In this document: one piece after another, positions 1-13,700 of the stretch
Numbering within the stretch: the stretch's first letter is position 1
Layout: each line of letters starts with the position of its first letter
Notes under the pieces: model-generated
Seen by the model: the letters and a program-made list of their open reading frames with translations, nothing else
What the model was told of the DNA's origin: nothing
Database searches by the model: none
Assembly (NCBI GenBank): GCA_035582835.1
Contig: JAYKAV010000411.1
Span: forward strand, 1,448,843-1,512,842
Direction: 5' to 3'
From: Phoebastria nigripes
Taxonomy: Eukaryota > Chordata > Aves > Procellariiformes > Diomedeidae
DNA: 64,000 nucleotides
Translations under genes and position numbers: made by a program

Positions 1-23
1 CTTTAACTTTCTTCTTCATGCAG

Positions 24-107
24 TTTCTTACTGAATGTGCCCTCAATCTGGAACATGGTGAAAATAACCAAGTACTGAAACAAGGATTAAAAATCTTAAG
101 CACCTAA
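24..107 (+). CDS. possible terminal coding exon of an unidentified plus-strand gene
   Basis: A strong polypyrimidine tract ending in CAG at base 23 is followed by 27 open codons and a TAA at 105-107. The peptide begins FLTECALNLEHGENNQVLKQ and ends GLKILST. I do not recognise it. From synteny LRPPRC would be the expected convergent plus-strand neighbour, but its human C-terminus as I recall it does not match. An open frame this short with a good acceptor can occur by chance; sequence left of the window would decide. Confidence 0.25.
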   Translation, partial: FLTECALNLEHGENNQVLKQGLKILST

Positions 108-813
108 ACTTCAGTAGGAAATTTAATAACAGTGCTCTAATAACGCTCTTTAAGTTGGTTTTTAAAAAAAAAAAAAAAAAATCTTTTGTACCCATTTGGA
201 CATGCTTTGATGTGAAAACGAGAAAGCTTATTCTTGGCAGCTGAGTAAACATCCNAAGTAACTTTTTCTCCACAATATGAAGACCAGCACTTATCCTCCT
301 CTGGAGAAAATGAAAGATGCTACTGCTCTGTTACCCGTGTTAAGGTGCCTGTCATACTTCTCTGCCCAGTAACACTAGTCTGACCAAGGAGGTTTATCAC
401 ACAATATGCAATCTTCTATTTTGTTGAATGAGATTGAAATTGTCTCCTGAAGTTCTGCAACATGGTCATGTCAGAGAAGTATGCTGAAAAAATACGGCTT
501 TCATTCTGTTGGCCAACACAGTCCCAATCTCAATCAGACAGCTGCAGATCTGACACCAAGATGACTTCTAGTTGTGAATAACATGGTTAATTAGGTCAGT
601 CCTATTTTAGGGGAAATAGGACTACGCTTTCTTGCAAGATGTTATAGAACCTCCCCTTCTTCTGTTTATGACTTGTTAAAGTCTTAACAGTTACAGCCCT
701 GTTTGTTGAGATCTGCTTCCATTAATTCTTGTTAGCCAACACCAAACGGCACCAGGCATCTACCTTTTTTTTTTTTTTTCCCTTTCTTTTTTTTTTTAGT
801 AGACTTTATGGCA

Positions 814-1117
814 TTAGGCTTCAGCTAAAACTGGCACCAATCCCTGAAGTAATACCTTTGTGTTACAAGGACCAGTCAGTGTGAACTTTGGCATTGCGTG
901 ACACTGACTTCTTAAGTACCTGACTGGGAGGCTATCCAATTCTTTGAGCTCAAGGTTAGCTTTATCATTTGCTTCAATGAATGAAGCTGCAGTCAAATGT
1001 CCAGATGAAAAAGGTCCAAGCACCTATTTTGAGTATTAGCAGTACAAGGCATAACAGGATAGCTAAGACCTGAAACAAACAAAAACCTTCGAAAAGACAT
1101 CTTAGAGTACTTACCTC
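814..1117 (-). pseudogene. possible degraded ABCG8 C-terminal remnant
   Basis: Two minus-strand fragments resemble the human ABCG8 C-terminus as I recall it. One (1070-1117) reads EVSTLRCLFEGFCLFQ against a human KVSFLRWCFEGL-type segment. The other (922-1002) contains GHLTAA and later KELDSLPV, against human GNLTIA and MELDSYPL. The fragments are in different frames, the gap between them is longer than in human, and the second frame ends at a stop at 814-816 without the last transmembrane segment. Strand and order (minus, left of DYNC2LI1) are what synteny predicts for ABCG8. The similarity is short and may be chance. Confidence 0.3.
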
Positions 1118-3179
1118 TGTGGTAGAGAGCATTTCTAAAGGAAACAGAGCAGACACCCCCATGTGCTATCTCACATTTAGAAGGAACTAAGGAACAAGAC
1201 TTTCATGCACTCCTAGGTGCTCACAGATGCAGGTGGTATATGTGCAGCTCTAATCAACAATATTATTTTAAAATAATAATATAAACAATATTATAAAATC
1301 AACTTACTCAAGTTACGTATGTACCTAAAATGAAATTAAGGTGACCTTAAAGCATCAAAAGCCAAAAAGCTAGCAGAGAATGGAGAGAAATGGATGACAA
1401 GTTTGCCATCTTGTTTATGTTTTACATAGGCTGTATGAAGAGTTAACCGCAAGCTACACATTTAAGGCCTAATATATATGCAAAATGAATGTTTTTCTTG
1501 ACTCTTGAACGCCCTGCAAAGAGCACAAAATTCCAGTCATTCCCAGAGAGAATCTGCTAGTTAAGAAATACATTAAAAATGTAAATTCCAAAAAGGTCCC
1601 TGGTGCTGTATTCTCTCTCTCAGATCTTAACTCCAGAGAATGAAAACGCACTAAACAATTGCAACAGCACTATTTGATATAAACCTGCACATTGTATGTC
1701 TGTGGGGTAAAAACTAGGAAAAGAATTCTGAAAAGACATAGTTGAGAAAGAGAGCTGTTCTCTATCTTGAACAAAGGCACAGTGAGGAAAAGATAGCCTC
1801 AGAGAGCTTTCCAGAGCAAAAAGGTCTAGAAAGAGACTGGTACATCTCATAGTTAAGTCTGAAAATATTAAGGAGGCGAAATAATCTGGTCTAAAAGAAA
1901 ACACTCTTGTGACAGAATGCTGATGAGCTGGACTCTTAACTGCTACAGCCAAAAAGCGTATCAGATAAATACTAGCTGACAGCTAGTACATGGGAGTGAG
2001 CCAGGTACTTTCTTGTTTCTGTACTTTTTTTTTTTTTAAAAACTGTTTTCTAATTTTATACTTGAGAATTTAACCTTTTACTCTGCTCAAGTATACAAAC
2101 CCTAGTTGCAGACAAACCCTTCAACCAAGGTTACAAAGTTGGAAATCACTGGAATAGGAATGTATTATCCAAAGTACAAGGATCCATTTTGAGACATCAA
2201 GTGCTAGGACACTAAAAAGGTTCCTTACAGAGAAATAGCTCTGATTTAATTAAACTTTGTATTGCCACAGTTATCTATAAATCTATTACAGTATTATTGA
2301 GCAGTCCTGACCAAGACTGCAATGTCTGCCAGGTATGCTAGTTCTTCTATCAGACTCAGTGACAGGGGCTATATTTTGGTTTTGTGTTTATTTTTCCTTT
2401 AAAGCTTATCTTTGAGATAAACAAGTAAACTGGTTATCACCTAGAGTCCAAAGTGGCATATTAATTAACTGAAAGTAACCGAGAAAAATGATAACGTGCA
2501 CTTAAATGATTTTAAAATATACCCTGTCGTCATATGAAACTTCCATTTTGCATTATGTCCCATGATTTCATTAGCAACATGTTGCATATTAAACATCTTA
2601 ATGTACTGTTCCTCCTACACAATAGATATCATGAGACTCTATAAGGAATGTCAGACTTATGATGCATTTAAAATGTTGCTTTAAAAATAGGATTTTTGTG
2701 CCACTTTTCATATAAGTAGGAAATCCAAAACCACTTCAAGACTCACTGCAACTACAGAGTTCTTTTCTTTTAGATGTATATTGCTATCTTGGTGCATTTC
2801 AAATTGAATGAAATTGTTGGAGTAGAAAACATTTTAATAATGTGCAAATAATCTTGTAATAATTGAACTTCACAATAGAGAAGTTTAGGAAATAGCTGCA
2901 GATAACAAAAGTAATTTTCTCTTTAATGCTCAAATTACTTGCAGTAGTCCAACTAAAAGAAGCTAGACTGGTTTGCAATGCCCTTGAACAGATTAAGATT
3001 CTAAAAGCCTGTCTCTTTTGTTTAAAAACAGAAAATTAATAATTTCCTATATGATTTAATCAACGCATACCAGTATCTTCTTTTGCAAGATATAAGTATC
3101 ATCTAAAAATAACAAACCTAGTACACCATATAGTTATTTTGAGATACATAGATATACTGAGTATGAGATTACATTATAA

Positions 3180-3206
3180 ATTCCAAAAGCAATGTGCTTT
3201 TGGAAT
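3180..3206. repeat. perfect 12-bp inverted repeat
   Basis: ATTCCAAAAGCA, loop ATG, then its exact reverse complement. In the intergenic region; too short for a microRNA precursor. Confidence 0.7.
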
Positions 3207-4630
3207 CATTTTAATGATTTCTAAGACTGCTCTTGATGTAACAGAAATTCAGAATTGATGCCTACATTAACAGGATATTACAGGTAATGTGCAAGTTCAA
3301 AGACTGCAAGGGATTCTTGAAATTGCTTTATTCTTCTACATTATTAATGTATTTCTTTGGATCAGGTAACTACAGGTTTACTGCCTTATGCAATCTAACC
3401 AAACTCTAAAAAAACATGATAGCAGTAATAATCTAATCCTTTGACTTTCTTTTACAAGCGTGCAAAAAGTTGAAATTTGCCATAGTATTTTAGGGTTAGT
3501 TGAGATTAACTGCAGTGCAATTCAATAAAACTGCCTTTCATCTTCAGAGCATGGGTCTGTAAAAGCATGTGAGATCTAGATTGGTACAATCCATTGTCTT
3601 AAGCACTGTTAGAAAAACCTCCTTTAACTGCAGTAACTTGGTCCACAAAGAGGTGAAATGGCGTACAAATAGCCCACATATAAACTGTGAGAATAGAGTG
3701 GAATTTTTCTCAGTCATTTTAGCAAAGAATTTTCTGTGTGTGAAACCAATGAATCTATAAGAAATAGAGACTTTCCAGAATAAGTATGTGATACTTCTTC
3801 CAAACAAAGAAAAATACACAAATCTTGGATTGATTTTAACAGACCCATGCCTACGATACTGATGAAGACTATATACAGTATTTCTACTCACGTGATGGTA
3901 TACATTGATCTCTATAGGGCAATATTCTAACCTTCGTCTAGTTTGCCACAGAATTTTTCTATAAAATTAATTCACCACAAATGTAGGGAAATGCAGAAAC
4001 ACTTCTTAATAAAGAACTTAATAAGAAAAAATAAAAGACCCTTTCCCCACTAAAGGTCTTTCCTGGAATTCAGGGGTTAAGCCAAATATCACTATGTGGA
4101 ATAATTCTGTTCACTTTAAGATAAAATGTACATAGCTTGCAAACTCGAGTCAGAAATGTTATCATCTCAGTACCTTTCCAGTTTAAATAAAAAGTTTTGA
4201 AGGTGGAAGACAAAAATAAAAAAAGTAAACAGCCGCCACCCCAAACCTTGATACCGCTTCCTAGACTTCCTGCTAGTCAATACCTAAGTGAGAGTACAGG
4301 GTGCAGAAATGAATAAATTACTGCCAAGAAAGCTTCACAGCTTTGCTTCAATATTATTTTAGTGAAATAATTCTGAAACAGAGCTAGAGGGAAAATTTGA
4401 GTTACTCATTTCTAAAGAAACCACAGAGCCGAAACTGAGATCTAACAATGCTCTACCTGCTTAATGTCTACCAGTGGAAAAAAAAAAACCCAAACTACTA
4501 AGTTGAAAACTAAAGTTGAAGTTATTTAAAGGCAAAAAGAGGGCTACAAGTATATTCTACAATTAATTCAGCAATGCTGGTGGTTCTGGAATACCTGACT
4601 GTGAACAGCAACTGGAGAACCACCACACAC

Positions 4631-4723
4631 CTGGTTTTTCTGAGCTCTCATGACATCAACTTCATACTCAGCATATTGTAAATCCTGTGCAGGGTCCTTG
4701 GTATCTTGTAAATCGCAGAAACT
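4631..4723 (-). CDS. DYNC2LI1: DYNC2LI1 exon 12 (last exon found)
   Basis: 93 nt after acceptor CTTCTTTTAG, encoding [20 protein letters not shown] and AQKNQ, matching human [20 protein letters not shown]. Ends in phase at CAG|GTGTGT. The human protein continues for about 20 residues encoded in a further exon that I could not place. Confidence 0.9.
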
Positions 4724-7700
4724 CTAAAAGAAGAAATGATAAAAACCCAAATGATAAAATTTATCTTCTGTTCCTTTAACAAGAAAATGCCACTCTGTAG
4801 ATCTAATGGAAGTATTTTGCTTTTAATACAAATGTATTAAAATCCTGCATTTATGGAAGAATTTTGTGCTATAGGACACAGATTAGATAAAATATACTAT
4901 ATATCATCTTAGATTGGTAAAATGATGAGAAAGTAGTAGTGCAGTTAGATCTTAAAGGAAAGAAAATATTCTTATTTGGTAGTTGTTTATTATTCTCTCC
5001 TCAAAATGAAAATATCCTTTCTGGCCCATGACATTTGGGTTAAGGTTGCTCTTGCTAGAGCATTTAATACTCAAGACTAGAATTCAGTTCCGGTTACCAG
5101 AAGCATTACTTCAATTGACTACTGAGAAATTGATTACTATCTTTTTGCCAAACACCTGAAATTTCAGTTACTAACCTTGAGGGAACTGTAAGTTTAAGTT
5201 TAATTCCAAAGAAGTAAATACACTAAAAGAAAGAAACACTATCAAATAAGAATTTTTTTTTAAATGTTGTCCTGCAGATTTCTCCTTACTCATAACAAAT
5301 GAAAAGTAGCAATAACTCAATCATACAAATGATGGAATAAAATAAAGCAGAATTATAATTATTATTATTATTAGATGAGGTGATGGAAAAAGAAATTCGC
5401 AATGCATAAAAACAGCTTTAAACTTTAAAGCATATTTTGGAACCAAAACAGAAGACTGGGAATCTACTTGGCAAATCTTCTTTAATTAGACTGATACCTT
5501 AGAACACTGATGGAGCTTGCAAGATGAGAAATGTATTCATTTCTCCAGCTGTTTCAGGGGGAGTTTGGGAGTTACGGCATGGGGGGGTTGGGGAAGGTTT
5601 GTTATTGTGCTTTAAAAGGCCATGAGCAAGTGTTACATGAAAATAACAGTCCTGTACAGATTTTGAAAAGTAAAGTTTAGTCTTTATCATATTGGGGCAT
5701 ACTGTACTGAGAACGGCATCTTAGTGATAATTTCTTCTGGTCACAAACCACATGAAATAATTTGTAGGCTTCGATATGTAGCAGTCAAGTGAGTAGGAAA
5801 GGGTGAATTCAGACTCCTCCTCACCAAGAATGGAGATCCATAGACTGAAANTTAGAAAAAGCCCAGTTTGTGCACCATAATTGGAGGCACAGTTTCATAG
5901 CCCTGACTGACTTCCTTGCCTGCCCAGGTAAGCCGTAGGGCAGGAAATGGACAGGGATAAAGAACTGTGATACAGTCTAGTACACGAGGAGAAAGCAGCA
6001 GCCTGTATTTGCTCAGGTCAAATAGAAAAGAATTTTGATTTCCTAACAGCAGCAATTACTTTTATGGAAAAGAAGTATTTGGGGGTTTGCCTCTTGGGAC
6101 CAGAAATTTCTGAAATATGTACAAGATTTATTACTACATAGGTGCCAAGAGATTCTAATTACCTTGCAAATCCAAACAATTCCCATAGCAAAATGACAGA
6201 TTTTGGCAAGGAACTCTTAACACACTTGCCTCATTCAAAGCCTCATGCCCTAGGAGAACAAGGATCAGTTGCTTGCTACAGCCAGGAAGAGCTCTCATCT
6301 TGAAACATCACTGTCATTTTGTTTAGGCATTAGAGGATATGTCACCTTATAAAATTCCAAAAACGTTGAGTATAGCTTGTCTCTCAATATAATGAAAGGC
6401 AATGGTATAACTTTGGAAAAAACAGAGGGTTACATCAGTACTTTCATTATTACTAAATGTAGGAAGGTGACCTGAAGATGCAGAAGCTAATAATTAAAGC
6501 ACCACTACATACAAATCTCTATCTTTTAAAAATGTATGAATTAAAGAGGTTGGAAGAAACAGAACTGCTAAGTGAGACCGAAATTCCAGTGACTGGACTT
6601 GAAAGACAAAAATTAGTAGTGATATTACTACTATTCTATGAGAAAAGAAGCTGTGCAGCAGACCTGTAAACACCTACCTTGGGAGGAAATGTTTTCTCAA
6701 ATACTTTTTTCCATAGTTCCAATGGTGTGTTTGCACGCATCTTTCCAATATCACTATCAGAGGCGGGTGGTGGTCCTAAGGATTACAGCACAGCACAAAG
6801 TAATACAAGTATGTTGTCATAACAACATAAATTATAAAAGCATTTTGCATAATGATCCATCTAATTTAATGTTTTATCTTCTACAGTGACAAGCCGCAAC
6901 AAGTTTGGAAAAACATTGATCTCCTACCATGAAATGGGCTGAGTGGTATTGTATATTATATTTTCTTTCAGATCTAAGGTTGTTGGTACTTTACTATATG
7001 AAGCAGTCCCGATACTTTACTAAACTACCTAACAAAACTGCACAAGTAATTCTCAATAATATAAATACTGGATCATAATTTTAAACTTTCTAAGCCATTT
7101 CCTTCGATAATCTGTTAAAACTGATGCTGATGTGCTTTAAGGTTATTTTTTATTTGCTTAAATTTTTTTTCTCGTTTTCAAAAACAATTAAGCCACAAAC
7201 ACAATGAACAGGAAATGTCCTAACCTATTTGGCTCAGCGAATCCAGGCCTGCTGGTATAAATAGAGGTTTGCTGTGATCCACTGATACAGACTTGCTAAA
7301 CGGAAAAAAGAAAATGCATCAAGTGAGCATTTAGCAATCAATGAAAAATGACATTATTCTAGCCAAGGCTAGACTCTTACTGGGCTTTGCAAACAAATAC
7401 ACGTAAATAAAAATCTACTCAATTCTAGTGGTGACCATGTTTCTAATCCATCAGTTTTGGGATCAAAACCAAGGACTTATCACTGTCCTGTGCTGAGATA
7501 GGCAGCTGAGATACAGGAGTAAAAGTCCATGAACAAGAATCTTTCAGAGATCATATTTAAGACAAAAAAAATGTTTTGGTGATTAAAATATATTTTATTA
7601 AGTACTTTTAGACTCTGGGCAAGACATTTAATAGTTGGACAACAATTATGTTACCTTTTATCATAGCCAAATGCCAAGTGATTTATAAGAACACGGGCTT

Positions 7701-10700
7701 TCAGCAGGAGAGCCTCAGATTTACTGGTAAACTAAATGAATCAGAAAACAAAATATACATTATGATCTTCCATCACAGAAATATTACATTATGTCATCCG
7801 CATAGAGGATTTCAGATAGAGCCTGGCTAATTCCTGACCTCAATAAATTTGGTATATGTGCACCAAATTTACTAGAATAAAAATCTCACCCTCCCTTTCC
7901 AAAACATGAATGTATTTGTCACTGAGTATATAGATCAAGAAAGATTAAATGAAAAATAGCATAAAGATTAAAGAATAAATTTTAAAATACTGATTCACAG
8001 CTTTTGAAGTATGCACATTAAGAGACACAATTTTTTTGCCCAAGACTAATGAGTTATTAAGATTTTAAAACTACATTAAAAATTATCCAGAATACCATAA
8101 ACATTTAGAAATGTAATGAATAACTAAAATTGTTCACACATCATAAAAGCAGCTTGATAGTGGCAGAACTGGTACAGATTTATCAGAAAGCAGCTCCCAG
8201 AATATCTTCTCAAACAGCATGCCCTGTCTAAGGGCTTTTGTATCCTAACAGATTCATGTCTTTGAGAATGAAGTCAGATCCCTACTGTGGGAAATGAAGT
8301 TTCTCCCACTCATTTCAATGGGAATCAGGATTTAGCAGCCAAAGAGTTTTAGGCTCCTAGTTCTTCATTTTTAATTACAATAATGGTTAAATACTTTAAA
8401 AAAAAAAATTTTAGATCGAGACAGTTGTATTCTCAGTTAACAAAAGATGAATTCACATGTCAAAGTACAAAAGCTGTACAATTTTACATGGATGCAAAAG
8501 GACATGCTGTGATTATAACAATTTAAAGCAAACATAAGTTGTTTGTAACCAAAATAAGCCACTATTAAATATTATTTATTACATAAATGATGGTTGATAC
8601 AATTAGAACCATCTTCTGATGTAGAGAGAGCCCAAGCAGCAGATTTTTTGGATTGTGAACCTGAGCATGCATGTTTCTTCCTTTACTCAGGAGATGATCT
8701 GCCAAACTCAAAATCAATTTATATACCCACATAAATACTTCATTGTCCTCATGGTTGGCAGTTCCTACTCATTACTGTAAAAAAAATCCCCGCCTTTATT
8801 CTTCAACACTGTAAGTGTGATAATCTGGTATGCTTAAACTGCTGGAAGACAAGCCCTTGGATCTAAGTTTTTAAATCTACTGAAGCCAGGTCACTAGACA
8901 TAAATTCATGCTTCTGCCAAAAAGGCCAGTTCTCTAATTCTATCTAGGGCGATCACTTTTTCCCATCCTCCTTTCTTGAACCAAAAAAATTTTGCCAGAC
9001 GTGCAGTAAACTCAATATGGAAACTGAGTTGGCTAACAGATAACTATTTTTATTTAGTTTTTGCTGATACTGGGAATTACGTAGTTTGTTTGTTCATAAG
9101 GTATCCATCCCCTGCCAATACCTGTAACCCATTTGACAGATTAGCTCATGAAGAAAGCTACTGAAAAACCAATTAAATCCCATTTTCTCTAGGAGTTTTA
9201 CATTTCTATTTTTTTAAATATTGTTTTGTAACACAAATATTGCTCATCTTCTCTATCCTTAGTTAGAAAGTGAATATACACACCACTAATGATGCTCCAT
9301 AATAATGTGAAACAAATCGAAGTGTCTTACTTATTATTTTCCTCATCTCAGAGTCAAACTCCTGAAAAAGTGGATATTGGAACATATATGTAAGAAACAA
9401 ACAAAAAAAAATTACAGCTAGAACTTTTCATTTTTTGTATAAACTGCAATGCACTTAGGCTACAATATATGAGGCTTTCAGCTGTCAGCATAATTATATC
9501 TTAAGACAGAATCAGTAACAGCCTACTCTGAAAAGAAATGTCACAATTTCCCTTTGTTTCTTTTTTACAGAGGGAGCCTAATTCAGGCAATATGTTAGTC
9601 CAGAAAAAGTTTCTTAATTGGGAATGTGTATTCAATTTCCAATTAATTTGTTTCATTTTGTTTTAAATTTTTAGAAGTAGAAATACTGCCTATTAGAAGA
9701 ATAAGGATTTTTTCTTTTTCTGAAAATATTTAACTTTCAGTAAACCTTTGGGTATATGCTCTCTAAATTCTAATACCTGCAAGATTTGAAAGGTGCATTA
9801 AAATACCTTTTCATCAATATTTCTTTAATATAAGATCATACAGATGGCCTTCCCTGGATAAAGTTGGCAAAAACCTGGTCCCAATGAAGCCTGCAGGAGT
9901 CTGTCCATAGACCCCAATGGAATTAGGCTGTAATTCTGTGCTTATTACATGAGTCACCGATTTTTAGAGAGGTCATCGCTCAGCATAAAGCCTCAGTATG
10001 AAAGAAGGCACAGTACCTCATTAATAAAGAATTAAGTAACTCAAAGAGTCAGCCAAATATCAATGCATTATGTAGTCATTCAGAGAATCACAGACTGCCA
10101 GCACGGCAGCTAAAAATCAAACATACTGTTCTAGTTTCTCATGATCAAGTGCTGCTTGAAAATTGAGTACGCATTTGTTTGGATTTTTAATGTCCTGGGA
10201 GACAATCCAGCAGTACTATGACATTTCTTTCCTCTCCCTGCTAAAAGATGCAATTACTCACTTGGCTCTAAAAAACTTAAGTAGTACTTAAAAAAAAAAG
10301 TTCCAGACTGAAATGATAGTTCACTGTTCGTGCTGCCACAACTACCAAAATCTGACCAGTCGACTTGAGAGACGGCCCTCTTTCACTGCCATAAACTTAC
10401 AGCTGCTGTCAGAAGGGACACATGGAGCTGGATTTCTCTCATTATAAAAGAAAGTCATCAACATGGTATTTTCTTACTTCCCTCTTCGGTCTGCAGCAAC
10501 TTATGTCTCAACATTTTCCAAGTACATCTCAAAAATCATCAGTTTGGGAGTGTTTTGTGAAGGAATGACAGTATGCCTTCCATAATGCTGTTGGATGGAA
10601 AGATTTTTTTGTGGTAGAAGGCTGACTGGCTGTACTTTTGTTCAAATGATTAATATTATATTACCAAGATTTTAGTATATAGAATCTTTACCAGGAATCT

Positions 10701-13700
10701 TTTAATTATTAAAAAAAAAATCAAGTATTACTTACATGAAAAATATCATATTTGCTTCCAATTATCACCAAGGGTATTGGAAAAGGGTCAACTAACTCGT
10801 AATCCTATTAAACAGATATATGACAGTTAAGCAGTGTAAACAAACTGTGTAAGATTGCAACTGTTAAAACAAGTGAAAAGGGTTAAAATTAATTCACAGA
10901 AGACAAGCTCTGTTTTTTCAAAACCTTAAGTTAGATGAATAAACTTTAATGCAATATCCATACCATATTCTACAATTTTCTCATTTTCTTCATAAATGGT
11001 CAGGAAATAATCCCTCTGAGCAGTCAGAACACTTACTGGCATAGAAGGGCTCTTACACTATATACTCCAGCTCCAACATTAGATACGAAGGGAAGAGAGG
11101 AAAAACCTCATATATTCACAGAACAACTGCCAGATTGGGTTAGTAGAACTGGCTTTTTGACACATTCCCCCTCCTTGCATCATATGCAAAGCAATACAGA
11201 CAAAAGCTTAAGAAAATTAAGCTGAATGATTTGCTTGTGTCACACATTTGTCCTCCCCACATCACATTTTCCAAACTCTTAAAAAACATTCAATGTGATT
11301 TTCAAATGTTTGATATCAGCAGAAAGAGGAAACGTCACCTAACAACCATGAAAATGCAAATCAATACCAATGGATGAAAACAGCTCTGGGGGTGTAGATT
11401 TAACTGTTAAATAGCTAACTTCTGACAAAAGTTTTAATAAGTAGATTACAATAATTCTCAAGTTATCTGGAAGGTTTTCCTGTAGTCCATATGAAATGAG
11501 ACAATCCCGTCGTGTTCATGCAGTTATTTAGTCAGGCTGCTTTGGGTGCAGCAGAGTGGAGAGAGAGATGTGTTGAGGTTGACCTAGCTGTTCCCTTATT
11601 TCACATACAGGTTAAATGACAGTCAGCAAGAAGCTGCACATACTGAAAATCCTCTACTTTGAGAGGAAAAACAATGGCTTCACTCATACACTGTCAAGGC
11701 AAAAGCTTTGAACAAAATTAGCATAACTTAAAACTGGGTGTACAGAATATAGAACTGAAAAAAAATTAGTTTTAGTTTCTTAACCGAGAAAAAATTAATT
11801 CAGGATAAGATCAGAAACACTAAAACTGGAAGTCTGAATAGAAATTCTAGTTTAGAAGGTATAATTGTGTTCCCTACAGGGCAAGTATAACAAGTCTTCT
11901 CTTCTTAACAATTAATGGCATTATTATTTTTACTTATTGAAAAAAGCTTGCAGTTTTCTGATATGTAAGCCCCTATATGTAAACTTGACACTGTGGTCAT
12001 GATTTATTGCCAAGTGTGCTTGTAGGCATTTTCTTTTTGTGAATTACCTTCTCTAGAAGTAAAAAACAAAATCATAATCCAGCAGATCTCAAACCCTATA
12101 CTCTAAATCTACTGAGTATTGCATATGTTGCTTTCTCATAAATTTTAAGTTACTTTTAAATTTTTGAGCTATATAAGCATTTGCTGTATTGCAGCATTTT
12201 ACAGAAGTTACAGTAAGTAGATTTATGTGCCAAGTCTTTGAATTGTTGAATACTTATTTATGCATTATATACACACAACATTTGCAGAGGTTTAATGCAC
12301 AATGACTTTTCATTTCTATTGCGCATAATCTAGTTTAGCTTTTCCAGAGATTTAGTTAGCAATTATGTTTAAAGGACTGATGTTAACATTTCTGAAACTT
12401 TATAATTTAATTAGTTGTCAGATTATCAAAAGGCATTGAGTTTGTGATAGACATTTAAATAAATGCAAAGTATATAGTCATGTTGATGGCTGTTATAACT
12501 ATATTCTTTGCTTAAATTTGTACCTTCAGCTAGTCTCTTGCTAGATGACTTTTGTACATTCTAGTTTTCATCTTCATTTTAAAAAGATGAGGGGGGGAAA
12601 AAGCAAACTGCTACTCTAAAACTATTTCTTTTGATTGGTGTAACATGCCATAACAATCACATTAGATATCTAACAAAAAGATATAAGAAACCTTCTTTCC
12701 TTGTTTCTGCTCTTATTGAATTTTTATTAAATTGCTATAATTTTCCAGTGAACAGGTTCATCTACATCAAATGGATTTTCAGTCATGCATAAAAATCTAA
12801 AAGAGTTGTTTATGATTTTCAAAAGCATTATCTTTAACTGTATAAAGGCCTGTGACATCTGGAGAAAATATTAGAAGTAACTTACTGGATGATCCCTCTG
12901 CAGATTGTTCCGCATCCTCTGTTTAATTTCAGTAGCTACTTCAGGATTTGTCTTTTCTAGTTTGGTTAAAATTTCCTTCACATGGTTCCTGGTGACCTGC
13001 AGAAGTTTCTCCATAGTAGTCCAGAGTTCATTAGGTTTGGACAGATCCAATACAAGAACTACAGCAAATGACCTATTAAAAAGGCATTATTTGGTCAAAT
13101 CTTCAGCGCATGAGACAATCAATATTTTCACATACAACCATACCTGTAGTACAAATGCTGAAAGCAACAAATGTGAAAATACAAATGCTAAGATAGAATT
13201 AAATGTGACAGCAAAGGAAGATGGCTTTTAAGGATACTCTGAGCTCTGAAGAAACCTTTCCCTTGTCTCTTGTTCAGAACTATTACTTTGGCAACTTTCC
13301 ATCAGAGGTTTTGGAGGGGATTGTATATATCAAACTTTATTTCTGGAGACTTTGTTTCAAAGCAGTAAAATATGCAAATATCCTGAACCCATTTAGCTCC
13401 TTCCTCCTGTATGACTGGGCACTTCTGCTATCATGTATCCCCGCCATCTCAAAACTCTACAATCCCAGATGAAGCAATTTTAGCAAATGGTTAGGATCTT
13501 TCCTAACCATTAGTGTATTAGAAAGTTCTATACTTTCATTATCCTTTTGTAATATGAAATGGAAGGAACTTGTTAAAGGCAATATTCTGTGCCATGGACT
13601 GTGCCAATTAGCTGGAACCTCAAATGGGTGTATGAGAAGGTCTTCTAAAAGATAAACGGAAGAAGTCAGAGTCCTCAAGACATACTTAGCAATTACCAGG

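Larger units (their letters stand above)
108..4630. other. intergenic region 3' of DYNC2LI1
   Basis: AT-rich DNA with no convincing full gene. It holds T-rich tracts at about 763-799, an AT-rich stretch at about 1258-1300, a perfect 12-bp inverted repeat at 3180-3206 and the possible ABCG8 relic at 814-1117. Human has ABCG5 and ABCG8 between DYNC2LI1 and LRPPRC; no intact copy of either is visible here. The last exon of DYNC2LI1 should lie in this stretch or just outside it, but I could not identify it. Confidence 0.6.

Noticed and set aside
2463..2609. Candidate last exon of DYNC2LI1 on the minus strand starting EEQYIKMF
   Set aside because: In phase with a possible acceptor, but only E-Q-Y matches the human tail, and the rest is unrelated.
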